Part shown: piece after piece, positions 44,759 through 53,481 of the stretch
Layout: each line of letters begins with the position of its first letter
How positions within the stretch are numbered: position 1 is the first letter of the stretch
DNA from: Polynucleobacter sp. HIN11
GTDB taxonomy: Bacteria; Pseudomonadota; Gammaproteobacteria; Burkholderiales; Burkholderiaceae
Reading direction: 5' to 3'
NCBI RefSeq assembly: GCF_030297675.1
Contig: NZ_AP028142.1
Coordinates: 124,001 to 188,000 of the forward strand
Length of the DNA: 64,000 nt
Made by a program: the position numbers and the translations under genes
Notes under the pieces: generated by a model
What the model saw: only the letters and a program-made list of their open reading frames with translations
Told to the model about the DNA's origin: nothing
Databases searched by the model: none

Positions 44759-45511
44759 TCAAAATTGGCAGAACGTTAACTTAAAGGGAATGTCTTGATT
44801 GATGAGGGTAGGCTTAAGATCTTGCTCACACTTAAGCAGCCGAATTGATACCAAATATTTGTTAGCACTAATTTCAGCAAAGAGCGATGGATCCTCTAAG
44901 GTAATGCGCATTAATTGATAAACCTTGCCAGAGGGCGCTTGCTGAAACGAGCCCTGATGAGCTAAAACTTCTTTGCTTTCCCCCGACTCGCGTAGCAGTC
45001 GTAAAAATAAATGGCAGGCCTCTTGCCAAGGAAGCATAGGGTAAATGAACTTTTGTAAGAGCTCGCGTCTTGAAGAGGCGGGACTATGACGCCAAGCATA
45101 AAAACCTGGTAAATCAATTGGACTAGTGCCGCCCGGTGTATGTAAGCGTGTCCGAATTGCATTAAGCCATTCGTTCTCGCCAATGAGCGCATTGGGTTTA
45201 ATTGCAGACGCATTCACTTGTGCGCTGGCATGCTCTAACTCGGCCATGGTAGATGCCAGCTTTTCTTGATCTACTTCTTTAGAATTCTTGAGTTGGTTGA
45301 GCGCAAACTTCTGGCGTTCTAATTCTTTAAGGAGTAGTGACTTGATATCACCCCGGGCGCTAATGTCGCCTAGCTCAAACAAAGTCGTTAAAGCATTATG
45401 GTGCAGTTCGGCGTCGTCCGAGCGTGCAAAGTGATTAAACCGGTCGAACAAATACTCCAGTCGGAGCATGCTTCGGACTAGTTCATTAAAGGGGTATTCG
45501 TAAATAATCAC
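44759..45511 (-). CDS. zapD: Z-ring-associated protein ZapD
   Basis: A 250-residue protein of the DUF1342/YacF family that crosslinks FtsZ filaments through the FtsZ C-terminal peptide. The GTG start gives MIIYEYPFNELVRSMLRLEYLF, the typical opening (a short strand, then helices). The predicted fold is a helical N-terminal domain followed by a beta-rich C-terminal domain with YAWRHSPASSRRELLQKF and LFLRLLRES. The length is normal. Position after coaE is conserved across proteobacteria. Confidence 0.93.
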   Translation of the reverse strand: MIIYEYPFNELVRSMLRLEYLFDRFNHFARSDDAELHHNALTTLFELGDISARGDIKSLLLKELERQKFALNQLKNSKEVDQEKLASTMAELEHASAQVNASAIKPNALIGENEWLNAIRTRLHTPGGTSPIDLPGFYAWRHSPASSRRELLQKFIYPMLPWQEACHLFLRLLRESGESKEVLAHQGSFQQAPSGKVYQLMRITLEDPSLFAEISANKYLVSIRLLKCEQDLKPTLINQDIPFKLTFCQF

Positions 45512-45546
45512 AGGGTTTTATTTTATGCTGACCCTTGGCAAAAAAA

Positions 45547-46188
45547 CTACAAATCCAGCATTTTTTGATGAAGACGGTCGACTTCCACCTCAAGGCTAGC
45601 GAGATCCCCTTGGTTATGAATCACGGTATCCGCAATTGCCAAGCGCTCAGCCCGGCTTGCCTGATGAGCCATGATGCCCAGCACTTCCTGGCGGTCTAGC
45701 TGGCTACGCTCCATCACCCGCCGAATTTGGATCTCTTCCTCACAATCAACCACCGCAATATGATCTAGGTTCTCGGTCCAGGTGCCTGACTCTAGGAGCA
45801 GGGGGACTACAAATACCAAGTAGGGAGCATGATTTTCTAAGCCATTTTTAGCCTGGAGTATGGTTTCCTGGCGAATTAGGGGGTGTGTAATGGCTTCCAG
45901 TTTTCGTTTGGACTCGGTATCCTTAAATACGTACTCACGCATTTTTGCTCGGTTGAGCGATCCATCCGGAAGGATGAACTCAGGCCCAAATTGGCTTTTA
46001 ATAGGATCCACTGCTATCCCCCCGGCGGCGCTTATTTGGTGGGCTATTTGATCGGCGTCGATCACCCAGGCCCCGCGCTTTGCCAAAAATGAGGCAACAC
46101 TCGACTTGCCCGACCCAATACCCCCGGTCAGGCCTAAAAATGGAACTTTTCCTTTTAAATCAAGGAGTGAGCGAGTGGACTTATCCAT
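45547..46188 (-). CDS. coaE: dephospho-CoA kinase
   Basis: The last enzyme of coenzyme A synthesis. The open frame extends to 46320, but ATG 46188 gives a 213-residue protein with the P-loop GLTGGIGSGKSSV near 19-31 at the expected place; it overlaps the pilD 3' end by 34 bp. DADQIAHQ near 44-51, HPLIRQE near 92 and VVPLLLESGTW near 113 are conserved. Order pilB-pilC-pilD-coaE-zapD is the classical proteobacterial cluster. Confidence 0.94.
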   Translation of the reverse strand: MDKSTRSLLDLKGKVPFLGLTGGIGSGKSSVASFLAKRGAWVIDADQIAHQISAAGGIAVDPIKSQFGPEFILPDGSLNRAKMREYVFKDTESKRKLEAITHPLIRQETILQAKNGLENHAPYLVFVVPLLLESGTWTENLDHIAVVDCEEEIQIRRVMERSQLDRQEVLGIMAHQASRAERLAIADTVIHNQGDLASLEVEVDRLHQKMLDL

Positions 46189-46637
46189 AGTATTTCTATG
46201 ATGCCAGCAAATGCTAGAAAGGGGCCAAAGGGAAAGGGGTGAGTAGACGGTAATTTTTGATACTTGAGCCAAAGGAGGCCCCCAATAATCCCGCAAAAGG
46301 CAGCTAGAACCAATATCCATAACGCACTATGGATTCCAAGCCAAGCTCCTAGGCCTGCTAAAAGTTTGGCGTCCCCCATGCCAAGACCATGGCGTGCGCG
46401 AACTTTTTTGTAGAGTTGATTAATGATCCACAGGAGTGAATACCCCAATATGGCACCGGTCCATGCTAAGTATGGCTCGCACCATGGGAATGGCGAGAGG
46501 GAATTAAAGACAAGACCTAAGGCAATCATTGGGTAAGTGAATCGATTGGGGATTAAAAACCGCTGAATATCAATCCATGCCACATAAACGAGGATTAGGA
46601 TGAGACCGACTCGAAGGATGAAATCAAGCCACATCAA
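46155..46637 (-). CDS. pilD: short prepilin peptidase (A24 domain only)
   Basis: A 160-residue membrane protein corresponding to the peptidase half of PilD. The two catalytic aspartates are in AWIDIQRFLIPN (about Asp22) and GMGDAKLL (near 87-94). It has about five to six hydrophobic helices. The N-terminal methyltransferase domain of usual PilD (about 290 residues, with paired CxxC motifs) is absent. It overlaps pilC by 4 bp. It should still cleave prepilin leaders, but N-methylation would need another protein. TadV/CpaA-type short peptidases exist, so a natural short form is more likely than decay. Confidence 0.85.
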   Translation of the reverse strand: MMWLDFILRVGLILILVYVAWIDIQRFLIPNRFTYPMIALGLVFNSLSPFPWCEPYLAWTGAILGYSLLWIINQLYKKVRARHGLGMGDAKLLAGLGAWLGIHSALWILVLAAFCGIIGGLLWLKYQKLPSTHPFPFGPFLAFAGIIEILWISPLAHSLI

Positions 46638-47692
46638 ATGATTCTGCCTAATGAAAAAATAGGTAAGTAGAGCGTCAAGAGTAATCCTGCTACCAGAAGA
46701 CCAAGAAAAATAATAAACACGGGCTCTAGGCTTTGACTAAGAATGGCTAACCGATGCTCTAGCTGATTTTCAAACGAGCGAGACCGATTGATTAGCATGG
46801 TATTGAGCATACCGGTTCGAGCGCCTATTTCAAGCAATTGCACGGTTTCAGAATCAAAGAATCGACCATTAGGATCAATGCGCTTCATGGCAAGCCCAAG
46901 ATCCCAACCTAAGGAAAGTTGCTTAAATAACTTAGCACTCAAATCATGACTGAGCCAATGATTGGATGATTGTGCACAAATACGGATCGACTCTAAGAGA
47001 CTTAAGCCGGATTGCAGTAAATGCGCAATATTTTGGCACCACGTGATTTGATGTGATAGTCGGATCAAATCCCCAAATATCGGAATCTGAAAGCAATGAC
47101 GATCACACCACTTTTGAAACCAGATTGATTTTCTCCAAAGAATTAGCACGGCGACGCCTGTCATAAACATTACACCCATAATCACTAGCGCATGCTCATT
47201 CAAACCTCTCGAAAGACCAATCAACAACTGAGTACTCATGGGTAATTCAGCGTGAAAGTGATGAAAGATCTCCTCAAAGCTGGGTATAACCCACAACAAC
47301 ATGGTGATGACCATTAGCATTGCAGTAGCAAAGGTAATTGCAGGGTAGGTCAGCGCTTGCTTCATTTGCTGCACAAGTGATTCCTTAGCAAGCAATTGTT
47401 GATGAATTAAAAAAAGCGATTGCTCTAATGCCCCCGTTTTCTCACCAATTGATATTAAGCCAATACAAATCGGACTAAACCATTTACCCTTTGCAGAAAG
47501 GCTGGTCGCCAAACTGTGGCCACTTTTGAGTCCTTGAATCGTATGTGACAGAAATGCTCTCCAATGCTTGGGGGAGCACTGCTCTAGCAGATTGAGAGCT
47601 TCAAGGAGCGGCACCCCTGCTTGCAAAATACTATGAAGCCGGTATGTAAAGTTGATTTGATCGCGAAGAGAAAGAGAGCGTCCAATCATCAT
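46634..47692 (-). CDS. pilC: type IV pilus assembly inner-membrane protein PilC/GspF
   Basis: A 352-residue platform protein with two GspF domains and three main hydrophobic helices (about 118-140, 170-190 and 320-345). LHSILQAGVPLLEALNLLEQ near 18-37 and ESIRICAQSSNHWLS in the second repeat are recognisable. It is about 50 residues shorter than typical PilC (about 400), lacking the N-terminal leader region. It overlaps pilB and pilD by 4 bp each, so the three are co-translated. No pilin gene is nearby. Confidence 0.9.
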   Translation of the reverse strand: MMIGRSLSLRDQINFTYRLHSILQAGVPLLEALNLLEQCSPKHWRAFLSHTIQGLKSGHSLATSLSAKGKWFSPICIGLISIGEKTGALEQSLFLIHQQLLAKESLVQQMKQALTYPAITFATAMLMVITMLLWVIPSFEEIFHHFHAELPMSTQLLIGLSRGLNEHALVIMGVMFMTGVAVLILWRKSIWFQKWCDRHCFQIPIFGDLIRLSHQITWCQNIAHLLQSGLSLLESIRICAQSSNHWLSHDLSAKLFKQLSLGWDLGLAMKRIDPNGRFFDSETVQLLEIGARTGMLNTMLINRSRSFENQLEHRLAILSQSLEPVFIIFLGLLVAGLLLTLYLPIFSLGRII

Positions 47693-48789
47693 GGAAGTTC
47701 ATGAAGTAAAACCGACTGGTCAATTAACCCTTGATGGAATAAGGCATCAGCTTGATGTCGCATTGAGCGAAACCCATCCGTAATAGCAACTTCTTCAAGT
47801 TCCGTTGCGGTCACTTCTAATTCGATCGCGGCAATGAGCTTGGGAGAGAAGGGCAGTACCTCATGAATTGCAAACCGCCCCTGCTGTGAGTTCTGATACC
47901 GAACTAAGCGCTGGGAACTTACAAATAATAGATTTTGTGCGATCGAGTGGGGCTCTACCCCAAAATTTCGTAGCCGTTCGATGCACGACAAAGCTTCGCG
48001 GGTATGAATGGTACTCAGTACCAAGTGACCCGTTTGCGCTGCACTCACAGCAAGTTTGGCTGTTTCTGAATCACGGATTTCACCAATCATCATGACATCA
48101 GGATCTTGTCGTAGGAGGGCGCGAATGATGGCGTCGAAATGGAGCCCAGCCTTTGGGTGATATGCAATTTGATTTACCCCTTGTAGGCGGATTTCAATTG
48201 GGTCCTCGATGCTACAAAGATTGAGATGGGGTTGATTTAGATAATGAAGAAAGCTATACAGCGTTCGTGTTTTGCCGCTACCCGTTGGGCCGCATACCAA
48301 AATCAAGCCGTGCCGCCGATTTAAGCATCGTTTGACAATATCCAGCTGGGAGTCAGTCAAGCCAATATGGTCAATATCTAATTCAGAATTAGTTGTTCTG
48401 AGAAGTCGAATGACCGCCTTTTCACCAAACAAAGTTGGCATTGTGGAGACCCGGCAATCAATTTCATGACTCATTACGTCGCCACTGCTAATTGTTAGTC
48501 GACCATCTTGCGGTAGGCGCTGTTCAGCAATATCCAGCTTCGCTAGAATTTTGATGCGCGTAATCAATCGAATATGATCTGTTTTTGGGTAAGACCTAAA
48601 AAGATATAAATCACCATGAATACGAAAGCGAACGACACACGCATTTTGCTGTGCTTCGATATGGATATCGCTCGCATCTTCATTAACAGCAGATAAAGCA
48701 ATTTCTTGCCACAGACGAATGATATGGTGATCAGATTCTTCGAGTGGCTTGCGGGATGGATTCTGGGTATTTGAGACAGTTTGAATCAA
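47689..48789 (-). CDS. pilB: short PilB/GspE-type assembly ATPase
   Basis: A 366-residue secretion ATPase. It has SDIHIEAQQNACVVRFRIHG near 40-59, Walker A GPTGSGKTRTLYS near 166-178, the Asp box SIEDPIE, Walker B DPDVMMIGEIRD and the His box TGHLVLSTIHT. It lacks the N-terminal MshEN domain (PilB is usually about 560 residues) and the tetracysteine zinc element: the segment that should carry it reads RYQNSQQGRFAIHEVLPFS. The start is TTG, overlapping the upstream stop as TTGA. Confidence 0.88.
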   Translation of the reverse strand: MIQTVSNTQNPSRKPLEESDHHIIRLWQEIALSAVNEDASDIHIEAQQNACVVRFRIHGDLYLFRSYPKTDHIRLITRIKILAKLDIAEQRLPQDGRLTISSGDVMSHEIDCRVSTMPTLFGEKAVIRLLRTTNSELDIDHIGLTDSQLDIVKRCLNRRHGLILVCGPTGSGKTRTLYSFLHYLNQPHLNLCSIEDPIEIRLQGVNQIAYHPKAGLHFDAIIRALLRQDPDVMMIGEIRDSETAKLAVSAAQTGHLVLSTIHTREALSCIERLRNFGVEPHSIAQNLLFVSSQRLVRYQNSQQGRFAIHEVLPFSPKLIAAIELEVTATELEEVAITDGFRSMRHQADALFHQGLIDQSVLLHELP

Positions 48790-50087
48790 GGCGCCGATAG
48801 ACTTGGCTCTTCGGGTGACGGTTTGTGTAGTTTCACCGTTTTAATCCCTTGATCATCAAATTGAATTATTTCCATCACCACCCCCCCAACTTTGACACTG
48901 AGGTCATGATCCGGAATTTCTTCAAGCTCTTCCAGAATGAGTCCATTGAGTGTTCGGGGCCCATCGACGGGGAGCTGTAATCCTAATAAACGATTGAGGT
49001 CGCGCAAATTTGCGCTTCCATTGGCTAAATAAGAGCCATCATCAGACCATTCGTCTTGGGAAACCACTCCCGGAAAGGAGGTCGTGAACTCGCCGATGAG
49101 CTCCTCCACAATATCTTCAAATGTTAATAAGCCCTGAACACTGCCGTATTCATCCACCACCAGACTCAAGCGCTGCCGATTTTCTTGAAAAAACTGCATC
49201 TGTTGCATGACTGGGGTACCCTCGGGAATGAAGTAGGGTTCGCTTAAGAGTTCTCGAAAGTCGCTGTGGCTTAGCTCGTCGTTACCGAGTAAAGAAAGCG
49301 CTTTTTTAACCGAAAGGATACCGATAATTTTTTCGGGATCCCCCTCGCATACGGGTAATTTGTTGTGGTAGCAAGTTTCCAGTTGTCCAATGACCTCGTC
49401 GATGGGTCGCGATAAATCCAATATCTCCATCTTGGCTCGGGGTGTCATTACATCATCGACCGAGATATTTTCAAGATTAAATAGATTGAGCAAGATACTG
49501 CGATGCTGATTTGAAATAAAGTGACTTGATTCCAGAACAAGACTTCTGAGTTCTTCAGTACTCATCGTTTGCAATGCTGCCTCTTTTCGGTTTAAACCCA
49601 TGAGGCCCATTAACCCTGAAACAAAAGAGTTCACAACCCATAGCAGGGGTTTCAATAAGATTGTCAGAGGGTAAATTACCCAACCAATATTGGCCGATAT
49701 CTTTTCTGCAAATGCGGCACCAATGACCTTAGGAGTAATTTCACTAAAGATGATGATTAAAAACGCGACGGTTAGAGTAGCGATTGAAATCACTAGTCCA
49801 TTAGTGCCAAATAAATGCAACGCAATACCAGTGACCAAAATTGGCAAAATGGTATTGATTAGATTGTTGACAATCAACAAAACAGACAAGAGGGTATCAA
49901 TGCGCTTCAGTAGTTTTTGGGTTAAAGCAGCGCCAGCATGACCACTGTTTGCCATCGCGCGTAAGCGATGCCGGTTGCTTGCCACCATACTGGTCTCAGC
50001 CATCGAGAAAAATCCAGAGAGGGCGAGCAAAAAGACAACCAGCGCAGCTTGTGCCCAAAGGGGCCAAGAATCAAAAAACGAATCCAT
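48786..50087 (-). CDS. HlyC/CorC family protein (DUF21-CBS-CorC)
   Basis: A 433-residue inner-membrane protein of the CNNM/CorC type, linked to magnesium and cobalt efflux. The DUF21/CNNM domain with four helices covers about 10-195 (FSMAETSMVASNRHRL near 27), two CBS domains lie near 215-345 (DDVMTPRAKMEI; VVDEYGSVQGLLTFEDIVEELIGE) and the CorC C-terminal domain follows with LNRLLGLQLP and TLNGLILEEL. It is upstream of pilB and may share its promoter, but a functional link is not implied. Confidence 0.9.
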   Translation of the reverse strand: MDSFFDSWPLWAQAALVVFLLALSGFFSMAETSMVASNRHRLRAMANSGHAGAALTQKLLKRIDTLLSVLLIVNNLINTILPILVTGIALHLFGTNGLVISIATLTVAFLIIIFSEITPKVIGAAFAEKISANIGWVIYPLTILLKPLLWVVNSFVSGLMGLMGLNRKEAALQTMSTEELRSLVLESSHFISNQHRSILLNLFNLENISVDDVMTPRAKMEILDLSRPIDEVIGQLETCYHNKLPVCEGDPEKIIGILSVKKALSLLGNDELSHSDFRELLSEPYFIPEGTPVMQQMQFFQENRQRLSLVVDEYGSVQGLLTFEDIVEELIGEFTTSFPGVVSQDEWSDDGSYLANGSANLRDLNRLLGLQLPVDGPRTLNGLILEELEEIPDHDLSVKVGGVVMEIIQFDDQGIKTVKLHKPSPEEPSLSAP

Positions 50088-50184
50088 CTACACTTTCAAG
50101 AAAAGCACAGATAAGCAATATAGCAAATACTGAATATTTAGACTATCAAGATCAATTGATTTTGATGTCAGAAAGGACCTTTTC

Positions 50185-50691
50185 TTGGTAAAGTCAAGCT
50201 TGACAGGGCATGTTCAGTACTGCGTGATGCGTGCCCCATTTGGCGGATTGCGAATTCGTACCGAAATCGTTGATTCATCCCTAATGATTAGCTACGTTCA
50301 ATACCTCAGTCATTTAGACAAAGTTAGTCGACCCCTCAATGAGTTAGCAAGAGATGCCAAAGAGCAAATAGAGGCTTATTTCGACGATCCTTATTTTCTC
50401 TTTGATTTGCCAATCAAAACTCAGGGCAGCGTTTTTCAACAACGTGTTTGGTCCGCCATCCAATCTATTCCGAATGGACAAACTATGACTTATGGCGAAC
50501 TCGCCACTCAGGTTAAATCAGGCCCTAGAGCAGTTGGTGGCGCTTGCGCCGCGAATTACTATCCGCTAATTATTCCCTGCCATCGCGTCCTATCAAAAGC
50601 AGGTATTGGTGGGTTTGTGGGTGAGGCTAACGGACCCTATTTAAGAATTAAAGAATGGCTATTAGGCCATGAAAATGCCATCAGGGATTAA
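50185..50691 (+). CDS. ogt: methylated-DNA-[protein]-cysteine S-methyltransferase
   Basis: A 168-residue suicide repair protein that removes alkyl groups from O6-alkylguanine. The active site IIPCHRVL lies near 131-138, preceded by the DNA-binding helix RAVGGACAANYYPL and by VFQQRVWSAIQSIPNGQTMTYGELA near 91-111. The TTG start at 50185 has AAAGGA seven bases upstream; ATG 50227 is the alternative. The N-terminal domain is short. Convergent with the squalene synthase-like gene, overlapping by 4 bp. Confidence 0.9.
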   Translation: MVKSSLTGHVQYCVMRAPFGGLRIRTEIVDSSLMISYVQYLSHLDKVSRPLNELARDAKEQIEAYFDDPYFLFDLPIKTQGSVFQQRVWSAIQSIPNGQTMTYGELATQVKSGPRAVGGACAANYYPLIIPCHRVLSKAGIGGFVGEANGPYLRIKEWLLGHENAIRD

Positions 50692-51638
50692 GCCTTTAGG
50701 GATCTAGCTTGGATTCTGAAAAAGATGTCCATCAGCCAGTCACTGTGAACGGCAAGTTTGGTAAAGACATAAAAGCGACTCACTTGCGACCGAGTTAATT
50801 TTGCTTCGATTGATATATGGCCGTGATGACGCAGTGCAATTTGTTTAAGGGTTAGCACAGCTAGGCCAAAGGCAAGAAAGCAAAAGCGCCGAATTCCGAG
50901 CTCTGACTTTGGAATGCAATGAATGTAATGAAGAGCATCTTCAAGTTTTTGGTGAGCGATCACCAGTAAATCCGTCTCACTGATCCCAATTGGCTTCCAT
51001 GAAACACCGCGCGCTCGGTCTTCCGGAGAGTCTTTGAGAATATTGGTCATTTGCAGGGCTTGACCAAACGAAATTGCTAAGTGTTCTTTATGTGAAATCG
51101 CTTTTGCAAAAGCTGGCGAATGTAAGGCAAATACGGTGGTTAGCATTTCACCAACGACCCCAGCAACTACATAACAATACTTTTCAAACTCAGATAAGCT
51201 CTCCAAGCCGCGAGGATTTTGACGGGTATGAAAATAGCTCATTCCATCTGACATGATTTGAATACAACGAGCAACCGCTTGGCGTTGTTGTATGTCGCAA
51301 CTATCGAGTACCCGTAATACCCGAGGAATATTTTGAATTAGATCTTTTTCATCTAGATTGCTATGCTCTGCTAGAGCGATTACGCATTGATCGGTAAATT
51401 GTTTAGGATTTTGTTCGCCCAGAACCGTTTTAACAAAACTGGCTGACAAATCTTGTTTGGTCATTGCATCCATGCAGGATGCATCTTCAATCGTATCGAT
51501 AATGCGACAGAGTAAATAGGTATTGCCAACCACCTTTTCTAGATTTGGGGGTAATAACGGAATGGTCAGCGCAAACGTTCTAGATACTGATTCAAGAATC
51601 GAGCGTTGGTAAAGTTCATCAGCAGATAAAGCGGACAT
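50688..51638 (-). CDS. squalene/phytoene synthase family protein
   Basis: A 316-residue trans-isoprenyl head-to-head synthase. The first Asp-rich motif is DTIED near 48-52 (LLCRIIDTIEDASCMD) and the second is KDSPEDRARG near 202-211 (MTNILKDSPEDRARGVSW). The YCYVVAGVVGEMLTTVF segment near 153 is the conserved YCxxVAG block. It could make squalene (hopanoids) or presqualene-type products. The absence of hpnC, hpnE, shc, crtI or crtY nearby leaves the product open. It lies 32 bp behind the symporter gene on the same strand. Confidence 0.85.
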   Translation of the reverse strand: MSALSADELYQRSILESVSRTFALTIPLLPPNLEKVVGNTYLLCRIIDTIEDASCMDAMTKQDLSASFVKTVLGEQNPKQFTDQCVIALAEHSNLDEKDLIQNIPRVLRVLDSCDIQQRQAVARCIQIMSDGMSYFHTRQNPRGLESLSEFEKYCYVVAGVVGEMLTTVFALHSPAFAKAISHKEHLAISFGQALQMTNILKDSPEDRARGVSWKPIGISETDLLVIAHQKLEDALHYIHCIPKSELGIRRFCFLAFGLAVLTLKQIALRHHGHISIEAKLTRSQVSRFYVFTKLAVHSDWLMDIFFRIQARSLKA

Positions 51639-51670
51639 GCGGGGTTTGGCTTTCGAATGGAAGTCGGTAA

Positions 51671-53110
51671 TTAATGCTGACCTTTACTTAGTTGATTTGT
51701 AGCGCTCGCTGGCGAACGCGGGGCAATTGAACTTCCTAGAATCATGCCAATCAGACTGGCTAGTAGGCCGATTAACTGCGGCTCAACCGGCTCCTCAATA
51801 CCCATGATTTCCAGTAAGAGCCACATGCTTAAGCCAAAGGTAATCGCAAGCAAGGCACCGAGATCGCTCGCTTTCTTCCAGAATAGGCCAGCAACCAGTG
51901 GTACAAATGCGCCCGCTAGCGTAATACGGTAAGCATTTTCAACCATGGTGTGGATTTTGGCCTCAGTCGCAATCGCGTAAAAGGTCACAATGCTCGCAAA
52001 TACAAATACGGTCAAGCGCGTTGCCCAAAGGAATTGCTTATCCGTCATGTGATGATAAAAACCCTTCAGGATATTTTCTGTAAAGGTCACTGATGGTGCA
52101 AGTAAGGTTCCAGACGCGGTACTCATGATGACCGAGATCAGCGCCCCAAAGAAAACCACCTGCATAAAAAAAGGCATATGGCTGAGGATCAGGGTGGGTA
52201 AAATCATTTGAGAGTCGCTCGCTAGAAATTTCTCGACCATTTGTGGATCGATGATATTGGCGGTGTAAGCCAAGAAAAGTGGCACACTAGCAAAAAAGAA
52301 ATAGGCCACACCGCCTAAGGTAGTAGCCCATACTGCGATTGACTCATTTTTGGCTGCATTGACTCGTTGAAAAACGTCTTGTTGTGGAATGGAGCCTAGT
52401 GCAATAGTTAGCAATGCCGCGATCCAGCCAAGCATATCGATTGGGTCTAGTGTCGGCAAGAAATTAAATTTACCCTCTGCGCTAGCCTTAGCAATCACAG
52501 TAGCAACTCCACCAGCTTGATCAGCAGCATTACTGGCAACCAATAAAAGCCCGATCACAATCACAATCATTTGAACAAAGGTTGTGAGTGCCACTGACCA
52601 CATCCCACCAAACAAGGTATAGACCAAAACAACGCCAGCACCAATGAGCATGCCATCGCTGATTGAAATTAAATCGTTCGACAAAACATTAAAGGTTAGC
52701 CCTAAGGCCGAAATTTGAGCGGATACCCAGCCAAGATAGGAAACGATGATGCAAATGGAGATTAGCAACTCGGTCTGGCGGTTGTAGCGAAATCGGAAAT
52801 AGTCGCCAAGGGTGATGAGATTTAGTCGATACAAGGGTTTTGCAAAGACCAGTCCGAACAGAATTAAGCAGAGCGAGGCCCCAAGAGGGTCGGAAATAAG
52901 TCCTCGAAATCCCTCTTCTAAAAAGGTTGCCGAAATGCCAAGAACGGTCTCGGCGCCAAACCAAGTAGCAAAGACCATCGCCAGAACAAAAGCCATGGGT
53001 AAATTTCGGCCAGCTGTGATGTAGTCTCTGGCATTGTGAACTTTGGTGGCGGCGTACAAACCAATCGCAATTGAAATGCCGAGATAAGCAATTACGAACC
53101 AAAGCAGCAT
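51671..53110 (-). CDS. sodium:solute symporter (SSS family)
   Basis: A 479-residue transporter from ATG 53110, which has GAGG eight bases upstream; a TTG at 53131 would add seven residues. About 13 hydrophobic helices are predicted, beginning MLLWFVIAYLGISIAIGLY. The SSS signature region includes RNLPMAFVLAMVFATWFGAETVLG near 35-58 and GYLGWVSAQ-type helix 4 (here SYLGWVSAQISALG). Substrate unknown; the family covers proline, sugars, pantothenate, acetate and others. Likely in one operon with the synthase gene. Confidence 0.88.
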   Translation of the reverse strand: MLLWFVIAYLGISIAIGLYAATKVHNARDYITAGRNLPMAFVLAMVFATWFGAETVLGISATFLEEGFRGLISDPLGASLCLILFGLVFAKPLYRLNLITLGDYFRFRYNRQTELLISICIIVSYLGWVSAQISALGLTFNVLSNDLISISDGMLIGAGVVLVYTLFGGMWSVALTTFVQMIVIVIGLLLVASNAADQAGGVATVIAKASAEGKFNFLPTLDPIDMLGWIAALLTIALGSIPQQDVFQRVNAAKNESIAVWATTLGGVAYFFFASVPLFLAYTANIIDPQMVEKFLASDSQMILPTLILSHMPFFMQVVFFGALISVIMSTASGTLLAPSVTFTENILKGFYHHMTDKQFLWATRLTVFVFASIVTFYAIATEAKIHTMVENAYRITLAGAFVPLVAGLFWKKASDLGALLAITFGLSMWLLLEIMGIEEPVEPQLIGLLASLIGMILGSSIAPRSPASATNQLSKGQH

Positions 53111-53481
53111 CGCACCGTCCTCTTTCGACAAAATAGATTGATCATTGGATGGTCTTTAGACCACCCCATTAGGGCCCATTCACTAGCAAGCCCTGATTAT
53201 AGGTGGGGATTATCTCGCCTTCCTGAATCAGGAAAATACGGCCTAAGGTATTGAAACCTATCAAGATCTGCGCTTATTTAAAGATCAAATTTGATTGGCG
53301 ATTCATTAAAAGTACCAGTGGCGTCTAAGTCTTATAAAAGAGTTGATCTTTTTTGAGGATGGTCGCTACAAAGTGAGTGGTATTTTTGGATAAATTTGGC
53401 AAGAGGAACATTAAAGGAAATCCTAATAGCCCTAAAAAATATCGTACTATTACCAATCATCATATTTAAATTGGAGTGTTC
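53111..53481. promoter_or_regulatory. 371-bp divergent intergenic region with three palindromes
   Basis: No convincing gene is present. Three perfect palindromic elements lie within 150 bp: TGGTCT-TT-AGACCA (53150-53163), TTCCTGA-A-TCAGGAA (53220-53234) and ATCAAATTTGAT (53284-53295). The region separates the divergent symporter and ketopantoate-reductase-like genes, so operators for one or both are the natural reading. GGAG at 53473-53476 serves the right-hand gene. None of the sites matches LexA or a canonical FNR box. Confidence 0.45.

Noticed and set aside
53327..53461. minus-strand ORF of about 43 residues in the symporter/PanE-like gap
   Set aside because: It has no clear ribosome site, a composition like AT-rich non-coding DNA and no recognisable motif.
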